From Botryococcus braunii (taxonomy: Eukaryota > Chlorophyta > Trebouxiophyceae): a stretch of DNA of 35,000 nucleotides. The translations under genes were made by a program, and so were the position numbers. The stretch spans positions 57,501 to 92,500 of the forward strand of contig KV908531.1 of NCBI GenBank assembly GCA_002005505.1, read 5' to 3'. Under the pieces are notes generated by a model. It did no database searches, had not been told where the DNA came from, and worked only from the letters and a program-made list of their open reading frames with translations. Below are positions 26,796-35,000 of this stretch, in pieces (position 1 is the stretch's first letter; the number at the start of each line of letters is the position of its first letter).

Positions 26796-27287
26796 GAGGG
26801 GTTTAAGTGGCCAAGTCTTCTTGGAAGGTTGAATGCAAGTGCTGTTGTGCAGGGAGCGAATCTGACCGGACAATCGATAACCCAACACCCTCGACTGGAA
26901 AGCGACGAAGGCGGTCTACAAATACTCGGTTTCAGGATTATGTCACGTGAATCCTGTGGCAGAAACGCTTCGTGGAGGTGCTAATCAGCTTAGTGGACGT
27001 ACATATGGTATTCACTTCTCACGTGCACATCACAGGCGATGTCGCTGATGGCAGAAAGGCCATATTATGAAGCGCCCCTCGGGTGCTCGTATCATGGCCT
27101 GACTCAAGGCTTTCTGGGTTGGGGGAGTCGCCTTCATCCCTCATGGCCTGTTGGCTCAGCCTTTTTGGGTTGGGGGTTTGGCTTCATCCCTCAATTACAA
27201 ATGAGGTTGGCCCAGCTTCTTGGGAACCTTCCTGTCCTTCACGGTTAAGGCGACCTTTTTCTGTTGGAACCTTCCTGTCCTGCAACG

Positions 27288-27510
27288 TTAAGCCGGCTTG
27301 GGGTGAAGGCGGTTTTGCAAGGTGAAGCGGTCTGGATTTCCTGAAGGCGATTTTCCGATGTGGAAGGTGGTTTTCTGCAAGATGAAGGCTGTCCTGCCAG
27401 GTTAAGCCGGCTTCCGTGAAGGCGATTTTGCAAGGTGAAGCGGTCTGGATTCCCTACAGGCGCTTTTCCGAAGTGGAAGGTGGTTTTCCTGCAAGGTGAA
27501 GGCGGTTTTA
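27288..27510. repeat. About 115-bp tandem duplication with shorter internal repeats
   Basis: Two copies share GTTAAGCCGGCTT, GTTTTGCAAGGTGAAGCGGT and GTGGAAGGTGGTTTT. The words TGAAGGCGRTTTT and GCAAGGTGAAG recur at shorter spacing, so the unit itself was built from smaller repeats. Confidence 0.85.
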
Positions 27511-27872
27511 GCCCGCATGCAAGGTCCTTTGGTATGCATCCTTTTTGGCAAGCAACCTCCTGCAAGACCGGAGTAATGCAGCTTGTGAAATTCCTTTTCG
27601 CGGATATAAACGTGAGTATGCTGCGCCCGATGCGTGCTGTGGCCTGTTCGAGTCCTGGCAATCCTCATGAGATTGGAAAGACCGGCAGGAGGGGGGGGGG
27701 ACTTCTTTACGAGAAGTATGCTGGTGCATAACGAAATCCAATGAACAAAGCCTACTAAACTGCTAATTGTAGAAATAGGTTGCAGAGATGTTCTTAATAG
27801 CCCGCCTTCTCAGCTGAAGAGCCTGCTTTCTGCAAAAGCCTTGAAGTCGCCGGCTTCTGGAACATGCATGCA

Positions 27873-27875
<3 letters not shown>

Positions 27876-27930
<55 letters not shown>
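27876..27930. repeat. (GT)n microsatellite
   Basis: About 54 bases of pure GT followed by a G-rich stretch (GGTGGGGGGGCGGGGGGGCG). Confidence 0.97.
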
Positions 27931-27931
<1 letters not shown>

Positions 27932-28927
27932 TGGGGGGGCGGGGGGGCGTGCATGCGTGTGTGTGAGGCAACAGCGAGTGAGAAAAGGAGCACACGTTGG
28001 CACGCATGTGTGTGTTTCCAGGCACACGCGAGAAATTCCATTGCTGTGGTAGCCAATTCCGACATTTTTTAAGAGACTCTAGTGTGAGGCTTTCCTTTTG
28101 TGGCGGGATTAATTTATCTGACTGCCGTGTTAAACGCGGTAAGCCAAGGCCTTGCAGCAATACAGCTTCCTGTGAGGGGCTATGGAGCGGCACAGACTTC
28201 CTCTCAAGCTAGATTCGCTTTGCTGTCGCACAGTGCGTGCATGGGGTTTGGTGTTCTCTCTGCATTCTCTCTAAAGATGCCCAAGAATGCTGCAGGGGAA
28301 TTCTTCCCTGATGGCTTTGTTTTGGAACACAAAGCAAATATCTGGTCATTTGTCAGAAACGAAGTTAATGATTGTTTTAACTTTTAATTCCTGCAAGATT
28401 GGCACGGGCTAGTCCTACAGAATTGCATTTGGAAGCTCTCAATACTGTCTTCGGCGTCTTGTTCCCAGATACTATAGGTGACGTGGTTCAGGGAGTTGCG
28501 TGGGACAGTAAATTGATTTTGAAAAATCCATCTCCTCCCTCTGTTATGGGCTCCTGAGCCACGGCCACTGGAGGGCAGTTCGGGTCTGACCACAGTAATG
28601 TGGACGAAAGATACTAATGAGGTTTGTGGACTCACACTGTAATAAATACACCCCCTGCTTGCCATGGGGCCCTTTTGGTTTTAGAACCTCTTGTGACATT
28701 ATCGCGTGTAACAAAGCCAAAATATGAAGTCCCTCGCATTTGTGTTGCGTCTGCAGCTGAATCCAGTGGTTACAAATCCTCTCTATACGTCTGAAAACAT
28801 ACATACGCCTGCTAATAACCCCAGGACATGGCCTCAAACCGATATCACATTGGCACCTATGCACGTGCGCACAATCTCACCGACATGCGCACGCGTGGGA
28901 GGGGGGAGCCTAAGGTTCTTCTGGGAT

Positions 28928-32413
<3,486 letters not shown>

Positions 32414-33348
32414 GGCTCTACTAGCAGCTCCTATCGGGAGCTTCAGGTTGACGATCCGTCGGGACGTTTCGATCCCACGCAAAGACACAGTATGAACGAT
32501 TTAGCGGGGTATGAATAAAATGGCACTTCAGTTTCCTGACAAACTTGCTTATTGGGTTATTACGATATGCACAGTGGATGCCAGGACCTGCATTACGCAG
32601 ATACTTTTCGACGCATAAAGGATCACGTGCGCCGTAGGGGGCACGTGCTAGACCGCAAGTTGCAAGCGTTTCAAACGAATGACTGGGGCTGTCTGACTGC
32701 GCCGGCCCGGAGCGGCATTAAAAAAATAGTTTTGCTTTCACTTTCAATTGTGTGAAAGGTGAGCTACGGACGAAATTAAATCAAATCCGTCAACGGCAAA
32801 CGTATCCGTTATACTCCATCCGGAACGCACGACGATCCTTTTAACACGATTCGTTCCGGGGCTTGTGTATAGTCTCGAGCTAGAAATATAAATATATGTA
32901 GATCAAATTTCATTTTCAATCATGTTTAAGAGTTCATCATTGTAAATATTTATATGTTTGGCACATAGTAGTTTCGAAGTAATTGAACTGGGGCTTTACG
33001 CACAGAAGGTGTCTATCGAAATTTCAGAAATTAGGAAACTTCCAAACACAATTGGTATTGTTTTATTTGTACTCGCATGAACTAGGGGGGCTTCACGGTC
33101 AGGGCTTGGTTACAAGAGGCAGGTTCAATATGTCTGCGATCCTCTGCAGCAATTTTCTAGACAGCACTACTACGCAAATATTATTACTCTAAATTAATGA
33201 ATTAGTTTTTTTCATGTCAAATACAATACTCGTGTAAACCCAGGCCAGTTTTTCTCTGAAGCCAAGGAAGTCAAAACATTCCATCCCGACCCACGCATGA
33301 CAATCCCAGCTCCTACAAAAATACCAGAGCCGAGGTGCGTCTGGGACC
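32414..33348. promoter_or_regulatory. AT-rich spacer upstream of the DsbA-like gene
   Basis: This 935-bp span contains no long simple repeats and has an AT-rich block at about 32770-33240. It should hold the promoter of the DsbA-like gene and possibly that of the plus-strand frame at 33349. I see no gene in it. Confidence 0.45.
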
Positions 33349-33554
33349 ATGGATCCAAATCAAGCGTGGGGGTTTGCAAAATGGGTTCAAGATCAGGACC
33401 GCTCACAAACACCTGAGCATGAACACCGCAATCCTACGTCATGGCCTGCCCAGCCAGGGCCCACAACAAAGCAGCTGTTCGTTCCCATCACAGTACCTGA
33501 CCAGGATGCTTCTGGAGCGGCAGTTGAAGCAGATTGGCCTCCGACGCCCGCCAG
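33349..33554 (+). CDS. Possible first exon of an unrecognised protein
   Basis: An ATG opens a frame with ordinary soluble-protein composition (MDPNQAWGFAKWVQDQDR at the start, LFVPITVPDQDASGAAVEAD near the end). It reaches a donor-like CCAG|GTAGTC at 33554/33555 (phase 2); without splicing it stops at 33558. I do not recognise the family. A downstream acceptor at 33731 (CCACCAG) would continue in frame for about 50 codons of Gly/Lys-rich sequence, which looks poor as protein, so the later structure is unknown. Confidence 0.35.
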
Positions 33555-34117
33555 GTAGTCTCCGCAGCGTCCGCTGGATGTCCTTCCCCCCTTGTCCCAC
33601 TTTCCCTTGTCACACATTCCCCGCTGTCACACTTCCTCCAATACCCGCCAGGTACTCTCCACTGCTCCTCTCTCGGCTGTCTTTCTCCCCTTGTCAACCC
33701 TTGGCTGATTGGGCCTCGAGCCACCAGGGAGGAGAGCGGGGAGAAGTCAAACATGAGGAAAGGCACATGGCATATGAGGGAGCAGAAGGCAGGGAAGAGC
33801 ATGGGAGGCATGGGGCATGGGAAAAGCATGGGGAAATACGGAAGAGGGCTCTCCATGCAAACACGCACCGTCCATCGCAGGCAGACCTAGCCGCCACAGT
33901 GATTCACCCCAGCACCTGGCCACCTATGCGCTTTCCAACCTTCCTTCAGTACAAACACATGCACATGCACACACTCGCCCATTTTCTCCCCCCTCTCCTC
34001 TTTTTCACTCTCTCCTCTTCTATCTTCCCAATCCCCCCCCCTCTCCACCCTCCTCCTCACTCGCTCCCACACCCTCCCTCTCTCTGTGTGTGTGCGTGTG
34101 CGTGGAGTCTGCATGTG

Positions 34118-34212
<95 letters not shown>

Positions 34213-34225
34213 AAGGGAAGAGCGT

Positions 34226-34321
<96 letters not shown>

Positions 34322-35000
34322 CATGGAAAAACCCATGCATGCGCAGCATCCAGGAGGTTGGGACAAAAGGGACCTGGGGAATTCTGGTGGGTTCGCCCCG
34401 GGGGGGGGGGGTGGAGGGGGGCTTTGTTTATCCACACATGTCCCCGCACGCCAGTAACACTGTGTCGTGGGAACAGCTGGGACCTAACCAAGCCGGAAGG
34501 GAATGCCAGTCTGCATGGGCACACAGCTTCTTTGCCACCAAGCCCACAACAACTGGCAGCGGTTAGTAGGTCAACCTTAGGGCAGGCACCCGCTCCGCCC
34601 GCCGTCACGCCACCTCGGGACGGGAGGCTCCCGAGTGTGGTTTCCAGCCCCATGCCTAGCCTTGCACATGCGCAGACCCCGCCCTGGACATCTGCAGAGG
34701 GCAGGCTCCAATCCACTGTGTTCAATGTCCAACCGTCCCACGCTCCCGCAGCCGCCCTTCCGCGAACGTCTCAAGAAGGCGGGGCCAGGTCCAAGGTCCC
34801 GGCGGTTGAGTCGCCTCCAGGTACCACGGGGACCAGGGGGAACCCCCCGGCGCGATCTTTGGGGGGCCGATCCGAGCTCCCTCCGGCGGGCGAGGGCAGG
34901 GCAGCCGATTGGGCATGCCAGGGAACGCCGGCTTATCCACTCATCAAACCTTGGGAGGGCAGGCTCCAATCCCACGCCCAATCAGCAGCTCCGTTCCTCG
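33555..35000. other. Right-end region, mostly simple repeats and GC-rich sequence
   Basis: Contents: a duplicated CCCGCCAGGTASTCTCC segment (about 33546 and 33645), a pyrimidine-rich stretch at 33980-34083, the GT/CA pair at 34087-34320, a G run near 34399, and GC-rich sequence to the end in which GAGGGCAGGCTCCAATCC occurs twice (about 34696 and 34954). An open stretch at 34453-34562 (plus) with a donor-like GTTAGT could be an exon but has no support beyond that. Confidence 0.5.
34087..34320. repeat. (GT)n and (CA)n in inverted orientation
   Basis: An interrupted GT tract (about 34087-34209) and a CA tract (about 34229-34320) face each other across a spacer of about 20 bases. On one strand they are complementary, so about 85-90 bases could pair as a single hairpin. 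Confidence 0.96.

Larger units (their letters stand above)
26796..28927. other. Intergenic region between convergent genes
   Basis: No supported gene. A two-copy repeat of about 50 bp (TCATGGCCTG...GGGTTGGGGG...TTCATCCC) lies at 27092-27198, a two-copy repeat of about 115 bp at 27288-27510, and a (GT)n tract at 27876-27930. The open frame 28100-28387 (plus) has ordinary amino-acid composition but no recognisable family or splice partner. Confidence 0.5.

Noticed and set aside
28100..28387. Plus-strand frame with ordinary composition
   Set aside because: No recognisable domain, no convincing splice partners and no homologue that I can name; kept only as a note in the intergenic entry.

Overview
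This is a stretch of nuclear DNA from a eukaryote. Genes are sparse, split into short exons by GT-AG introns, and separated and invaded by very long (GT)n/(CA)n and (GA)n/(CT)n microsatellites, homopolymer C/G runs and several unrelated minisatellites. One gene encodes a light-harvesting-like (LHC-like) membrane protein with a transit-peptide-like N-terminus. Together with plant-like versions of the other genes, this points to a photosynthetic protist, most likely a green alga with a repeat-rich genome (a prasinophyte such as Cymbomonas or Pyramimonas would fit; this is inference only).

I reconstructed six genes by joining exons whose splice phases match and whose joined product fits a known family. 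They are: an LHC-like protein (minus, 8835 to 6251); a dienelactone hydrolase family protein (minus, 14758 to 11373); a SpoU/TrmH-type RNA 2'-O-ribose methyltransferase (plus, 15264 to 16907); the molybdopterin synthase large subunit MoaE/MOCS2B (minus, 21363 to 19956); the TFIIIB subunit BDP1 with its SANT domain (plus, 21838 to 26549); and a DsbA/FrnE-like thioredoxin-fold oxidoreductase (minus, 32413 to 28928). Two weaker genes lie at the edges: the 3' end of an unrecognised plus-strand gene (about 275 to 1390) and a possible first exon at 33349.

Layout: 1-1390 possible gene end; 1391-6250 intergenic, with a large compound microsatellite, a 100-bp near-perfect hairpin and short repeats; 6251-8835 LHC-like gene; 8836-11372 intergenic with a CpG-rich 20-bp minisatellite; 11373-16907 a divergent pair (hydrolase and methyltransferase) sharing about 505 bp; 16908-19955 repeat-rich intergenic; 19956-26549 a divergent pair (MoaE and BDP1) sharing about 475 bp; 26550-28927 minisatellites; 28928-32413 DsbA-like gene; 32414-33348 AT-rich divergent spacer; 33349-35000 a possible gene start, then simple repeats and GC-rich sequence.

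The genes are unrelated housekeeping functions (molybdenum cofactor synthesis, RNA polymerase III initiation, RNA methylation, redox, photosynthetic membrane) and do not form a pathway. The most unusual signals are structural: two genes (MoaE and BDP1) end inside the first copy of a 3' minisatellite, a third (the hydrolase) has its C-terminal codons repeated in inverted form downstream, and most long introns are largely filled by microsatellites. I found no convincing new multi-gene system.
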